Notes under the pieces: model-generated | What the model saw: only the letters and a program-made list of their open reading frames with translations | What the model was told of the DNA's origin: nothing | The model's database searches: none | Made by a program: the position numbers and the translations under genes | Shown here: positions 36,023 through 44,692 of the stretch, one piece after another | Layout of the letters: each line of letters opens with the position of its first letter | How positions within the stretch are numbered: the stretch's first letter is position 1 | Assembly (NCBI RefSeq): GCF_013408825.1 | Contig: NZ_JACCBZ010000003.1 | Coordinates: forward strand, 310,001-374,000 | Length of the DNA stretch: 64,000 bases | Source: Mucilaginibacter tundrae | GTDB taxonomy: Bacteria; Bacteroidota; Bacteroidia; Sphingobacteriales; Sphingobacteriaceae | Reading direction: 5' to 3'

Positions 36023-37477
36023 ATGAGGTCTCGATATTTAGTACTATCTGTTAGCGCGTTCTTATGTTTTATAACTTTATGTAATAAGTCGAATGCCCAG
36101 GTAAAGCTGGCCAACTTATTTACTGACGATATGGTATTACAGCAGCAAGATAATGTACCTATTTGGGGTTGGGACAAGGCCGGTAGCTATATTGCTGTGT
36201 CAACCACATGGGATAAGAAAATATATCATACTGTGACTGATGCATCGGGAAGATTCATGGTAAAAATTGCCACACCTGTTGCCGGTGGACCGTTTAAGGT
36301 AACTGTGAGCGATGGTAAACCGTTAACTTTAAACGACGTATTGATTGGTGAAGTTTGGGTTTGTGCCGGGCAGTCTAACATGGAAATACCCATGAAGGGT
36401 TATAAAAGTCAGCCAATATTAAACTCAAACGAAGCGATATTGAACTCATCCAATCCAAATATCCGTTTATTTACAGTACCAAGAGGGTCAAAAACAACCT
36501 TGCAGCAGGACGTTAAACAAAGCCATTGGTTAGCTGCATCACCGGAGAGTGTAGCTAAATTTAGTGCTACAGGTTATTATTTTGGCAGATTACTTAGTAA
36601 AATGTTAAATGTTCCAATCGGACTTATCAGTTGTAATTATGCCGGATCATCGATACAAGCCTGGATGGATCCAGAAACTTTAAAAGCATTTCCTGAGATA
36701 AAGACCCCTGCTCCGGCCGATTCAATTAAAGAAGTCAGCCGTACACCGACCACCCTTTACAACGCCATGCTGCAACCCATCATAGGATTTGGCATTAAGG
36801 GCACCATTTGGTACCAGGGCGAGTCAAACTATGATAACCCGGCTCAGTACGATTCGCTGTTTGTTACGTTTGTGAAAATATTGCGTACTAAATGGGGAAT
36901 GGGTGATTTTCCATTTTATTATGCGCAGATAGCGCCTTATGATTATGCGCAATTGCCGCCTTACAATAAAGGAGGTAAATATAATTCCGCATTTTTGCGG
37001 GATGTGCAGCGTTTGGATGAGGATAAGATACCCAATACAGGTATGGCTGTATTGATGGATATAGGCGAACAGGCCACTATCCATCCGCCACGCAAGCAAC
37101 AGGCTGGCGAACGATTAGCGTATTTGGCGCTGGGAAAAACCTATAACTTCAAAGGATTTGGCTATCAGAGTCCCGCTTATGATTCCTTTACTGCAAAAGG
37201 TAACTCAGCTGTCATCAAGTTTAAAAATGCCGCTAACGGCCTTACGTCTTTTTTAAAGGAGATAAATACTTTTGAAATCGCGGGTCCTGATAAACATTTT
37301 TATCCTGCAAAGGCACAGATAACCGGAGGCTCGGTAACAGTAACAAGCGATATGGTAAAAGAACCTGTAGCTGTAAGGTATGCCTTTAAAGATTTTGTTG
37401 TAGGCGATTTATTTGGTACCGATGGATTACCGGTATCATCATTCCGCACTGATGATTGGGATTATAATGTGCAATAA
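36023..37477 (+). CDS. Sialate O-acetylesterase-family SGNH hydrolase
   Basis: Exported carbohydrate esterase, probably removing O-acetyl groups from glycan chains or oligosaccharides. A signal peptide (MRSRYLVLSVSAFLCFITLCNKSNAQ) is followed by the N-terminal beta domain (FTDDMVLQQQDNVPIWGW), then the SGNH hydrolase core: VWVCAGQSNMEIPMKG with the nucleophile Ser near residue 119, SCNYAGSSIQAWMD, IKGTIWYQGESNYDNP and IGEQATIHPPRKQQAGERLA with the catalytic His. The length of 484 fits. Named for sialate esterases, the family in Bacteroidota more often acts on acetylated pectin or xylan, which suits this locus. It is monocistronic and ends 7 bp from the convergent lutC stop. Confidence 0.88.
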   Translation: MRSRYLVLSVSAFLCFITLCNKSNAQVKLANLFTDDMVLQQQDNVPIWGWDKAGSYIAVSTTWDKKIYHTVTDASGRFMVKIATPVAGGPFKVTVSDGKPLTLNDVLIGEVWVCAGQSNMEIPMKGYKSQPILNSNEAILNSSNPNIRLFTVPRGSKTTLQQDVKQSHWLAASPESVAKFSATGYYFGRLLSKMLNVPIGLISCNYAGSSIQAWMDPETLKAFPEIKTPAPADSIKEVSRTPTTLYNAMLQPIIGFGIKGTIWYQGESNYDNPAQYDSLFVTFVKILRTKWGMGDFPFYYAQIAPYDYAQLPPYNKGGKYNSAFLRDVQRLDEDKIPNTGMAVLMDIGEQATIHPPRKQQAGERLAYLALGKTYNFKGFGYQSPAYDSFTAKGNSAVIKFKNAANGLTSFLKEINTFEIAGPDKHFYPAKAQITGGSVTVTSDMVKEPVAVRYAFKDFVVGDLFGTDGLPVSSFRTDDWDYNVQ

Positions 37478-37484
37478 AGCATTA

Positions 37485-38072
37485 TTAGTTTATTAAAAAC
37501 ACCGTCATGCTTCGGGCTCCGTGGGCGCCGAGCACCAACGATTGCTCAATATCAGCTGTTTTAGATGGCCCTGCTATAAATGTAGCGAAACCATAATCAG
37601 TCGAAGCTATTTTATTATAGGCGTAATGCATGGTCGGCACTATATCTTTTCTCTTTACGGTCACAGCCAAGTGCTGACTAATAAAAGGTAAAACTCGTGT
37701 ATGTATTTTATCTTCTGTAATCCATATCGCGCCATTTTCAGCAACAGCCAAATCTGATCCTATTATGGTATAATCAACATTTTCTAGTGAGTGGGGAGCT
37801 AAGCTATCATCCTCTATATATTCTGCAATATCTCCAAGTTGTGAAATAGTTGTTATTTTGCGGGATGGCTGTTGAAAGTTTTCAGCTATAAAAGCTTTGA
37901 TAGCAGCATAATCTTTAACTTCTATTACATGCCCACCGATTGCTGTTAACGCTGCGATAAACTTTTCAGGTACATCAACATCTTCCTGAAGCAAAAAATC
38001 AACATCGGGCATAGTTGTCAAATCCGGTTGATTAGTTTTAACATCTGATAATATTTTCTCCCTACTGGTCAT
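37485..38072 (-). CDS. lutC: Lactate utilization protein C (LUD domain)
   Basis: Third component of the LutABC L-lactate dehydrogenase, oxidising L-lactate to pyruvate on the inner face of the membrane. The LUD-domain protein is 195 residues from the ATG at 38072 (MTSREKILSDVKTNQ), which lies 4 bp after the lutB stop; an ORF start at 38141 would overlap lutB and is rejected. Family motifs are TISQLGDIAEYIEDD, DYTIIGSDLAVAENGAIWI, RVLPFISQHLAVTVKRKDIVPTMHYAY and FIAGPSKTADIEQSLVLGAHGARSMTVFL. It ends the lut operon. Lactate comes from both the rhamnose and fucose routes encoded on either side. Confidence 0.9.
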   Translation of the reverse strand: MTSREKILSDVKTNQPDLTTMPDVDFLLQEDVDVPEKFIAALTAIGGHVIEVKDYAAIKAFIAENFQQPSRKITTISQLGDIAEYIEDDSLAPHSLENVDYTIIGSDLAVAENGAIWITEDKIHTRVLPFISQHLAVTVKRKDIVPTMHYAYNKIASTDYGFATFIAGPSKTADIEQSLVLGAHGARSMTVFLIN

Positions 38073-38076
38073 AGTT

Positions 38077-39459
38077 CTAATTATTTCTGTTCTTTTTATA
38101 CCATTCACCGAACGATTCTTTTGGTGGCTCGGGCATATCACGATGTTTATACCATGGGTTTAATTTATTGTTCACTATAACCGGCGCGTATTTTAAAACA
38201 AAGCGTCCGGCCTTTCCGGCGGTATGATAGGCTGTAGGCGATGATAAAGTCCAGTCCATGATTTTCATAGATACCGTTTTAGCCGCAGGTACATAACCAT
38301 TCTTTACAATCACTTGTCGCCATTTATACAATTGTTGGTGGATATCAATTTTTACCGGGCAAACATTTGTGCAGGAACCACATAAGGTTGATGCAAACGG
38401 TAAGTCGGCATATTTTTCCATATCAAGGTTCGGAGCCAGGATGGATCCAATCGGCCCTGAGATAGCGTTATGATAGCTATGGCCGCCGCTACGACGATAA
38501 ACAGGACAGGTATTCATACAAGCGCCGCATCGAATGCATTTTAAGGAGTTCCTAAAATCTTCGCGACCCAGTTGTATGCTACGGCCATTATCAACAATGA
38601 TAATGTGCATCTCTTTACCTTTATTCGGCCTTTTAAAATGGCTGGAATAAGTTGTTATAGGTTGCCCTGTTGCACTGCGAGTAAGCAAGCGAAGGAAAAC
38701 CCCAAGATGTTTTCTTTCAGGTATGATCTTTTCTATACCCATACTGGCAATGTGTACATTGGCCAGATGAGCGCCCATATCTGCATTACCTTCATTGGTA
38801 CAAACCACGAATTCGCCAGTTTCGGCTATAGCGAAATTTACGCCAGTTAAAGCGGCCCTTCTGGTTAAAAAAGTATCTCTTAAATGCTGTCTTGCGGTTT
38901 CTGTTAAAAATTGTGGATCCGCATTACCGGCAGGTGTACCCAGATGCTGATGGAACAGCTCGCCTATCTCTTCCTTTTTCTTGTGGATACAGGGTAACAC
39001 GATGTGACTTGGCATCTCTTTTGCCAATTGAACGATACGTTCACCCAAATCAGAATCGATCACATTGATTCCATTCTCCTCTAAAAAATCATTCAAATGG
39101 CATTCCTCGGTAAGCATCGATTTGCTTTTTACCATTTGATCGATCGAATGCTTTTTAAGTATATCCAATACGATCTGGTTATGCTCTTTAGCATCCACCG
39201 CCCAGTGTACTGTTATTCCATTTGTTAAGGCATTGCTTTCAAACTGCTGCAAATAACTGCTCAGGTTTGAAAGAACGTTATGCTTAATTTGCGAAGCAGT
39301 TTCACGCAGATCTTCCCAATTACTTATTTTATTAACCGCCACATCCCTTTTTGATCTTATCCACCATAGGGTTTCATCATGCCAGTCTACACGAGCCTCA
39401 TCGTTGTTAAAAACTTCGGCTAAGTCCGCATGATTGGTTTTATTTTGAATTTCGCTCAA
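38077..39459 (-). CDS. lutB: Lactate utilization iron-sulfur protein LutB
   Basis: Iron-sulfur subunit of the LutABC L-lactate-oxidising system, 460 residues. An N-terminal LUD-like domain (VNKISNWEDLRETASQIK, EECHLNDFLEENGINVIDSDLGERIVQLA, SHIVLPCIHKKKEEIGELF, LTGVNFAIAETGEFVVCTNEGNADM) is followed by two 4Fe-4S cysteine clusters, CIRCGACMNTCPVY and LCGSCTNVCPVKIDIHQQLY. The most plausible start is a TTG at 39459: the conserved LutB N-terminus (ARVDWHDETLWWIRSKRD) begins only 20 residues later, and no in-frame ATG lies between the upstream in-frame stop and that region. It lies 31 bp after lutA and 4 bp before lutC. Confidence 0.9.
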   Translation of the reverse strand: MSEIQNKTNHADLAEVFNNDEARVDWHDETLWWIRSKRDVAVNKISNWEDLRETASQIKHNVLSNLSSYLQQFESNALTNGITVHWAVDAKEHNQIVLDILKKHSIDQMVKSKSMLTEECHLNDFLEENGINVIDSDLGERIVQLAKEMPSHIVLPCIHKKKEEIGELFHQHLGTPAGNADPQFLTETARQHLRDTFLTRRAALTGVNFAIAETGEFVVCTNEGNADMGAHLANVHIASMGIEKIIPERKHLGVFLRLLTRSATGQPITTYSSHFKRPNKGKEMHIIIVDNGRSIQLGREDFRNSLKCIRCGACMNTCPVYRRSGGHSYHNAISGPIGSILAPNLDMEKYADLPFASTLCGSCTNVCPVKIDIHQQLYKWRQVIVKNGYVPAAKTVSMKIMDWTLSSPTAYHTAGKAGRFVLKYAPVIVNNKLNPWYKHRDMPEPPKESFGEWYKKNRNN

Positions 39460-39490
39460 TGTTTTATCGTTTTTATCGTTTCGATCTTAC

Positions 39491-40225
39491 CTATTCGCCG
39501 TTAAGTATTTCAGCTATGTGCAACACCTTTACTTTGCTGCCCTGCCTATGCAAAATCCCTTCCATATGCATTAGGCACGACATATCAACGCCGGTAATGT
39601 ATTCAGCGCCGTTATGCAGATGATCCTCTACCCTATCTTTTCCCATTTTTGACGATACAGCTTCTTCAGCAACGCAAAATGTACCGCCAAAGCCGCAACA
39701 TTCGTCTTTACGGCTTAAGTGTACAAGTTCAATATCTTTTACCATATTTAGCAAGCTTCCCGGCTTTGAAAACTCCGGAGCAACCAGCTCAGTCATTTGC
39801 GATAAATGCAAACCGCGCTGGCCATGACAGCTTTGGTGTACACCCACTTTATGAGGAAACCGTGCGGGTAGCGTTTTAACTTTTAAAACGTCGGTCAAAA
39901 AGGATGTAAACTCATAAAGTTTATTACTAAGCGTGGTCGCGATCTCCGGATTATCATGATTATGAAGGTGCTCTTTTAAATGCAGAACACAACTGCCCGA
40001 GGGGCCAACAACATAATCAAACTCACTAAAATTTTTGATAAACAGATCATTACAACCGCCGGTTAGATGCTCAAACCCTGAATTTGCCATCGGTTGCCCG
40101 CAACAGGTTTGATTTTTGGGATAAACAACATCAACTCCTAATTTTTCCAGCAACTGAAGACATGCAATGGCTGCACCCGGATAAAATTGATCGACATAAC
40201 AAGGAATAAACAGACCTACCTTCAT
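39491..40225 (-). CDS. lutA: Lactate utilization protein LutA (CCG-domain Fe-S oxidoreductase)
   Basis: Heterodisulfide-reductase-like subunit of LutABC, 244 residues. Two CCG-type cysteine motifs are present, QTCCGQPMANSGF and DECCGFGGTFCVAEE, which ligate Fe-S clusters; GLFIPCYVDQFYPGAAIACLQLLEKLGVDVVYPKN opens the fold and KVGVHQSCHGQRGLHLSQ gives the central conserved segment. It is the first lut gene, 115 bp downstream of the Zn-alcohol dehydrogenase gene on the same strand, so the lut genes could be read through from the fucose operon or use a promoter in that gap. Known partners LutB and LutC follow directly. Confidence 0.92.
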   Translation of the reverse strand: MKVGLFIPCYVDQFYPGAAIACLQLLEKLGVDVVYPKNQTCCGQPMANSGFEHLTGGCNDLFIKNFSEFDYVVGPSGSCVLHLKEHLHNHDNPEIATTLSNKLYEFTSFLTDVLKVKTLPARFPHKVGVHQSCHGQRGLHLSQMTELVAPEFSKPGSLLNMVKDIELVHLSRKDECCGFGGTFCVAEEAVSSKMGKDRVEDHLHNGAEYITGVDMSCLMHMEGILHRQGSKVKVLHIAEILNGE

Positions 40226-40340
40226 ATAATGCTCAATAGTACAAAAAACTTATTATAGGTTTATATATCATTGCAAGTACCGCATAATTTGGCTGGGAAT
40301 ATTATAGGTTCTTAGCTAAATAGTCGACGATTTTAGCAAA

Positions 40341-41360
40341 CTATTTATCCATTGAAACCATCGCCTTTATTACACCAGTTTTCGGATTTAGCCAACTTTC
40401 AAAATCTTGCTCAACCTGATCAAAAGTAACCCTGTGCGTAATATAATTTAACGGATTTATAACTCCTTTTTTGATAGAACGAACCACTTGCTCAAAATCA
40501 ACAATCGTCGCATTTCTGCTGCTCATTAACGTTGCTTCCCTCTTGTGAAATTCAGGGTGACTAAAACAGATCTCGCCTTTTTGTAACCCTATTAAAACGT
40601 AGCGGCCGCCATGCGCCATATACTGAAAAGCATTGTTAATAGCTTTAAGATTACCAGTAGCATCAATCACAACAGTTGGCATATCGCCATTGGTGATCTC
40701 TTTTAATTGTTGTAGAACATCATCCGATAATGCATTTACAGTATAGTCTACTTTAATTACATCGCGGCAAAAATTAAGGCGACCTTCATTAACATCTAAA
40801 GCAATTACTTTAGCGCCTGCAATCCGGGCAAACTCCATGGTACCCAATCCAATAGGGCCCGCACCAATTACCAGCACATATTCATCTGGTGCAATAGCAG
40901 CACGCCTTACCCCATGAGCACCTATCGCCAGAGGCTCAACCAATGCCAGTTCTTCAAAACCAAGCCCCTCACCATGTATTAACGTATGCGAAGGAACCAT
41001 CAGGTATTCAGTCATTCCACCATCAACATGTACGCCGCATACTTGCATGTTAACACAGCAATTAGTGTTGCCCATACGGCAGGCTATACAATGTCCACAA
41101 TTAAAATATGGGATAAAAGTCACCTTCTCATTAGTATAAAAACCAGGTGCATTATCAAATTCAACTAATTCACCCGATAATTCATGCCCCAATACGCGTG
41201 GATAATTGAAATAGGGTTGTGTTCCTTCAAACGCGTGTAGATCAGTACCGCAAATGCCTATCTTTTTAACTTTAATTATCGCATGGTCTGGTTTCAGAAC
41301 CGGTTTTTCTCTCCCCACATAGCTGAACTTTCCCGGTTCAACACATACTAATGTTTGCAT
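40341..41360 (-). CDS. Zinc-binding alcohol dehydrogenase family protein
   Basis: Cytoplasmic medium-chain dehydrogenase (339 residues) using zinc and NAD(P). Catalytic-zinc motifs are GICGTDLHAFEG and GHELSGE; the structural-zinc cysteines are in CGHCIACRMGNTNCC; the Rossmann motif is VIGAGPIGLGTMEFA. It most resembles sugar-acid/polyol dehydrogenases of the L-galactonate/L-gulonate 5-dehydrogenase type. It is the last gene of the fucose operon, 3 bp after the lactonase. Its job may be oxidation of L-galactose or L-fucose-derived acids, or L-lactaldehyde/propanediol chemistry; since two SDRs already cover the known dehydrogenase steps, its role is open. Family certain, substrate unknown. Confidence 0.85.
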   Translation of the reverse strand: MQTLVCVEPGKFSYVGREKPVLKPDHAIIKVKKIGICGTDLHAFEGTQPYFNYPRVLGHELSGELVEFDNAPGFYTNEKVTFIPYFNCGHCIACRMGNTNCCVNMQVCGVHVDGGMTEYLMVPSHTLIHGEGLGFEELALVEPLAIGAHGVRRAAIAPDEYVLVIGAGPIGLGTMEFARIAGAKVIALDVNEGRLNFCRDVIKVDYTVNALSDDVLQQLKEITNGDMPTVVIDATGNLKAINNAFQYMAHGGRYVLIGLQKGEICFSHPEFHKREATLMSSRNATIVDFEQVVRSIKKGVINPLNYITHRVTFDQVEQDFESWLNPKTGVIKAMVSMDK

Positions 41361-41363
41361 ATT

Positions 41364-42194
41364 TTATATATTATAAAACTCAATAGCATTACCACCAAAA
41401 AAAGCGTGCTGCTCCGTTTGACTAAAAGCCGAAAAATAATCTTTAACAATATTGACCACCTGTCCATAGCCAGCTGCTACCTTGCAAACCGGCCAGTCAG
41501 ATCCATACATCAACCGCTTAGTGCCAAAACTATTGGTGACTACCTCCAGGTAATTATTAAAATCAGCGGGTTGCCAATTTCGCCAATCAGCCTCTGTAAC
41601 TAGGCCCGATACTTTGCAATGAACATTCTCAAATGCAGCAACAACTTTAATATCTTTTTCCCAATCTTTCAGTTCCTTTTGCTCAATGTTTGGCTTCGCG
41701 ATGTGGTCAATTACAAAGCGTTGATCTGGGAATTGACTTACAAATTCTGTTGTATATTTAAGCTGATCTGGCAGAATCAAAATATCATAAGTATAGCTGT
41801 ATTTTTTTAGCATACTTATACCCTTTAAAAAATCCGGCCGTAACATAAAATCACGCTGAGATTCTCCCTGCAAAACATGTCGGAAACCTTTTAGCTTTTC
41901 AAACTGCTGATAATACGCTAAACGCTCTTCTATTTTGGGTGATTGCAAATCAACCCAACCTACGACGCCTTTTATAAAATCATGCTCATCAGCATTAGCT
42001 AATTGAAATTCATTTTCCTGTTCCGACTGATGGGATTGAACGGTAATACAACCATCGAACCCATTTGCTTTTAAAATCGGGGCGAGATCTTCAGGCAAAA
42101 AATCTTTTTGGATAACCGACATGTTATCATCTATCCAATCATATCTAACCGGATCATATTTCCAAAAATGCTGATGCGAATCTATCCGTAACAT
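41364..42194 (-). CDS. Amidohydrolase-family L-fucono-lactonase
   Basis: Metal-dependent TIM-barrel hydrolase of the amidohydrolase_2 (COG3618) type, 276 residues, expected to open L-fucono-lactone to L-fuconate in the oxidative fucose pathway. Signatures are RIDSHQHFWKYDPVRYDWID at the start (HxH metal site), CITVQSHQSEQENEFQLANADEH, GVVGWVDLQSP, GFRHVLQGESQRDFM, RFVIDHIAKPNIEQKEL, HCKVSGLVTEADW and LMYGSDWPVCKVAAGY with the conserved late Asp. It lies 16 bp after the SDR gene and 3 bp before the Zn-dehydrogenase gene. L-rhamnono-lactone is an alternative substrate, but rhamnose has its own phosphorylative genes in this window. Confidence 0.85.
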   Translation of the reverse strand: MLRIDSHQHFWKYDPVRYDWIDDNMSVIQKDFLPEDLAPILKANGFDGCITVQSHQSEQENEFQLANADEHDFIKGVVGWVDLQSPKIEERLAYYQQFEKLKGFRHVLQGESQRDFMLRPDFLKGISMLKKYSYTYDILILPDQLKYTTEFVSQFPDQRFVIDHIAKPNIEQKELKDWEKDIKVVAAFENVHCKVSGLVTEADWRNWQPADFNNYLEVVTNSFGTKRLMYGSDWPVCKVAAGYGQVVNIVKDYFSAFSQTEQHAFFGGNAIEFYNI

Positions 42195-42210
42195 AGGTCA
42201 CTCATAAGTG

Positions 42211-42993
42211 TCACGAAATTGCCCGATCTAGATGAACATATCCGCCATCTACATAAACCAATTGCCCTGTTGTATGACTTGATACAGGAGACAACAGAAA
42301 TGCCGCCATATTAGCGATTTCTTCGGATGTAGTCATTCGTTGCTCTAATGGTATTTTAGAGACTATGGATTGAAGTTTCTCTTCTGGATTAGGCAGTGTT
42401 TCAATCCATCTCTCATAAAGCGGCGTCCAGCATTCAGCAACTATAATCGCATTCACCCTGATGCCATATGGCAGTAGCTCAACCGCCCATTCGCGAGTCA
42501 AGGCATTGCGACCGCCATTTGATGCCGCGTAGGCAGATGTTCCGCCTTGCCCTGTTTCAGCCGTTTTTGAGCTTATGTTGACAATAGAGCCCTTTGATTT
42601 TTTAAGCCATGGCAAAGCATGATGTGCAATCAGGTAATAATGTACCAGGTTTTTGTGTAACGATGCCATAAACTTTTCATAATCCCCATTCTCTAATCCC
42701 ACTCCATCATTTACACCAGCATTATTCACCAGGCCATCTATTTTGCCAAATTTATCCACAATAGCCTTTACCGCATTTGCACATGAAGCAGGATCGGTTA
42801 GTTCAGCCACCACATGATGTGCCGTCCCTCCCGCTGCTTCAATAGCTGATACTACTTTAAGATTATCCTGTTCATTACGTCCAAAAATTACCGGGATAGC
42901 ACCCTCTTTAGCCAGCACTTGTACAATGCCCTCTCCAATGCCTTTGGCACCGCCGGTAACTATGATTAGCTTATCTTTCAGTTGCAGATCCAT
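42211..42993 (-). CDS. SDR-family oxidoreductase, likely L-fucose dehydrogenase
   Basis: Short-chain dehydrogenase (260 residues) with TGGAKGIGEGI cofactor motif, NNAGVND, the catalytic Ser in GSIVNISSKTAETGQGGTSAYAASNGG region and a YAASNGG sequence where Asn replaces the usual Lys of YxxxK spacing (Y-A-A-S-N); this should be checked, as the canonical Lys is normally four residues after Tyr. The C-terminus is GQLVYVDGGYVHLDRAI. By operon logic it oxidises L-fucose to the lactone that the lactonase opens. It follows the FAH-type hydrolase gene by 4 bp. The second SDR at 43905-44669 is the candidate for the later ketodeoxyfuconate step; the two assignments could be swapped. Confidence 0.8.
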   Translation of the reverse strand: MDLQLKDKLIIVTGGAKGIGEGIVQVLAKEGAIPVIFGRNEQDNLKVVSAIEAAGGTAHHVVAELTDPASCANAVKAIVDKFGKIDGLVNNAGVNDGVGLENGDYEKFMASLHKNLVHYYLIAHHALPWLKKSKGSIVNISSKTAETGQGGTSAYAASNGGRNALTREWAVELLPYGIRVNAIIVAECWTPLYERWIETLPNPEEKLQSIVSKIPLEQRMTTSEEIANMAAFLLSPVSSHTTGQLVYVDGGYVHLDRAIS

Positions 42994-42997
42994 ATTT

Positions 42998-43849
42998 TTA
43001 TTTACTATATGCTACCAATTTTTGTGTAGAAGTACCTAATCCATCTATTCCCAATTCTATTACATCGCCAGGTTTCAGATATAATGGTGGCTTCATGCCT
43101 AAACCAACTCCTGCAGGTGTGCCTGTTGAGATTATATCACCTGGTAACAAAGTCATAAATTTGCTGGTATAAGCAATTACAAAAGGTATATTAAAAATAA
43201 AGTTGGCCGTTGTTCCATCCTGTATGGTTTCGCCATTCAGCTTAAGCCATAAATGCAAATTGCCCGGATCTTTAATTTCGTCGGTAGTAGCTACAAATGG
43301 GCCAATAGGTGCAAACGTATCGCAGCCTTTTCCTTTATCCCATGTTCCGCTGCGTTCTATTTGAAACTCACGTTCAGATACATCATTGTGCAGCACATAA
43401 CCTGCTACATAATCCATCGCTTCGGCTTCATCAACATAACTTGCTTTTTTACCTATAACAATTGCTAGCTCCACTTCCCAATCCGTTTTAACCGAATATT
43501 TAGGGATCATGATGTTATCATTAGGTCCCACTATAGCCGTTGTCGACTTCATGAATATTACAGGCTCTGGCGGAGGGGTTGCATTGGTTTCTTTAGCGTG
43601 ATCTACATAATTTAAACCGATGCATACGATTTTTGACGGGCGGCCAATCGGACTGCCAAGGCGTACATCTTCATTTACTTGCGCTAGATTGTTATTGTCT
43701 TTTAAAAAAGCTGATAAACGATTTAAACCGTCTGTTTCAAAAAATTGCTCATTATAGTCTTCTCCGAAAGCAGAAGTATCATAGCGCTTATCATTTATAA
43801 TAACACCTGTTTTCTCTTTACCGGCTTCCCCAAAACGGATCAGTTTCAT
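42998..43849 (-). CDS. Fumarylacetoacetate hydrolase-family protein (diketodeoxyfuconate hydrolase)
   Basis: Cytoplasmic C-C bond hydrolase of the FAH family, 283 residues. In oxidative L-fucose pathways such enzymes split 2,4-diketo-3-deoxy-L-fuconate into pyruvate and L-lactate. Conserved elements are SKIVCIGLNYVDHAKETN, PEPVIFMKSTTAIVGPNDNI, TDWEVELAIVIGKKASYV with metal-binding acids, GYVLHNDVSEREFQIERSG, DKGKGCDTFAPIGPFV, LLPGDIISTGTPAGVGLGM and LKPGDVIELGIDGLG. It is 55 bp after the SDR gene at 43905 and 4 bp before the other SDR gene. The predicted L-lactate product explains the neighbouring lut operon. Confidence 0.88.
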   Translation of the reverse strand: MKLIRFGEAGKEKTGVIINDKRYDTSAFGEDYNEQFFETDGLNRLSAFLKDNNNLAQVNEDVRLGSPIGRPSKIVCIGLNYVDHAKETNATPPPEPVIFMKSTTAIVGPNDNIMIPKYSVKTDWEVELAIVIGKKASYVDEAEAMDYVAGYVLHNDVSEREFQIERSGTWDKGKGCDTFAPIGPFVATTDEIKDPGNLHLWLKLNGETIQDGTTANFIFNIPFVIAYTSKFMTLLPGDIISTGTPAGVGLGMKPPLYLKPGDVIELGIDGLGTSTQKLVAYSK

Positions 43850-43874
43850 ATTCTTATTATTTAATTATAGTTTA

Positions 43875-43893
43875 GTAACATTTATAGTTACTG
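43875..43893. repeat. Small inverted repeat in fucose operon spacer
   Basis: AGTAAC (43875-43880) and GTTACT (43888-43893) flank a 7-nt AT loop in the 55-bp spacer between the SDR and FAH genes. It may form a weak intercistronic stem; surrounding sequence is nearly all A and T. Confidence 0.4.
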
Positions 43894-43904
43894 TTTAATT
43901 TTAT

Positions 43905-44669
43905 TTAATTATTCAAGGTTATAAATCCGCCATCAATCGGATAATCGCAACCCGTAACAAAACCCGCCTCATCTGAACATAAATACAATGCTAATGCGGC
44001 TACCTCGCTTGGTTTACCCATACGACCTATAGGCTGGCTTTTTGATAACTTTTCGAAGATCTCATCTTCTCGCCCTGGATAGTTTTTAGCTATAAAACCA
44101 TCTACAAATGGTGTATGTATCCTGGCTGGTGAGATGCTGTTGCAACGGATGTTATCATTTAAATAATCACGGGCAACAGATAACGTCATGGCATGAATAG
44201 CCCCCTTACTGGTTGAGTAAGCAAAGCGATCTGCAAGACCAACACTAGCAGCAATAGATGCGGTATTTAGAATTACACCACCATGCTTCTGTTTCATTAA
44301 TGGTACAGCGGCAAAAAGGCAATTGTAGGCTCCCTTAACATTTACATTCATTACCTGCTCAAAATCATCCTGGCCGGTAGTCTCTACGTTACCAATATGC
44401 GCGATACCGGCGTTGTTAATCAATATATCTATAACACCTATCGAATTAAAAAGAGCAACTACATATTGTTGTTTACTCACATCACAGGTATGACTTAAGG
44501 CTGATCCTCCAGCGGCTTTTATTTCATTAACGGTTGATGCCCCAGCTTCGTTATTGACTTCAATAATATGTACATGAGCACCTTGTTGCGCAAATAAAAG
44601 AGATATAGCCTTTCCTATGCCGCTTCCTCCACCCGTAATTACTGCCGATTTACTTTTTAGACTAAACAT
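43905..44669 (-). CDS. SDR-family oxidoreductase, likely 2-keto-3-deoxy-L-fuconate dehydrogenase
   Basis: Short-chain dehydrogenase of 254 residues with a full active site: TGGGSGIGKAISLLFAQ (NAD binding), NNAGIAHIG, GGVILNTASIAASVG with Ser, and YSTSKGAIHAMTLSVARDY with the YxxxK pair. The end is CSDEAGFVTGCDYPIDGGFITLNN. In the non-phosphorylative fucose route an SDR oxidises 2-keto-3-deoxy-L-fuconate at C4, giving the substrate of the adjacent FAH-type hydrolase, and this gene is next to it. It starts 23 bp after the mutarotase gene. The role is by operon logic; the family is certain. Confidence 0.86.
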   Translation of the reverse strand: MFSLKSKSAVITGGGSGIGKAISLLFAQQGAHVHIIEVNNEAGASTVNEIKAAGGSALSHTCDVSKQQYVVALFNSIGVIDILINNAGIAHIGNVETTGQDDFEQVMNVNVKGAYNCLFAAVPLMKQKHGGVILNTASIAASVGLADRFAYSTSKGAIHAMTLSVARDYLNDNIRCNSISPARIHTPFVDGFIAKNYPGREDEIFEKLSKSQPIGRMGKPSEVAALALYLCSDEAGFVTGCDYPIDGGFITLNN

Positions 44670-44692
44670 ATATTTCGAACTTTCTTTTATTT

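Noticed and set aside
38073..38141. Upstream lutC start overlapping lutB
   Set aside because: The conserved LUD protein begins at MTSREKI (38072), 4 bp after the lutB stop; the longer version adds unrelated residues.
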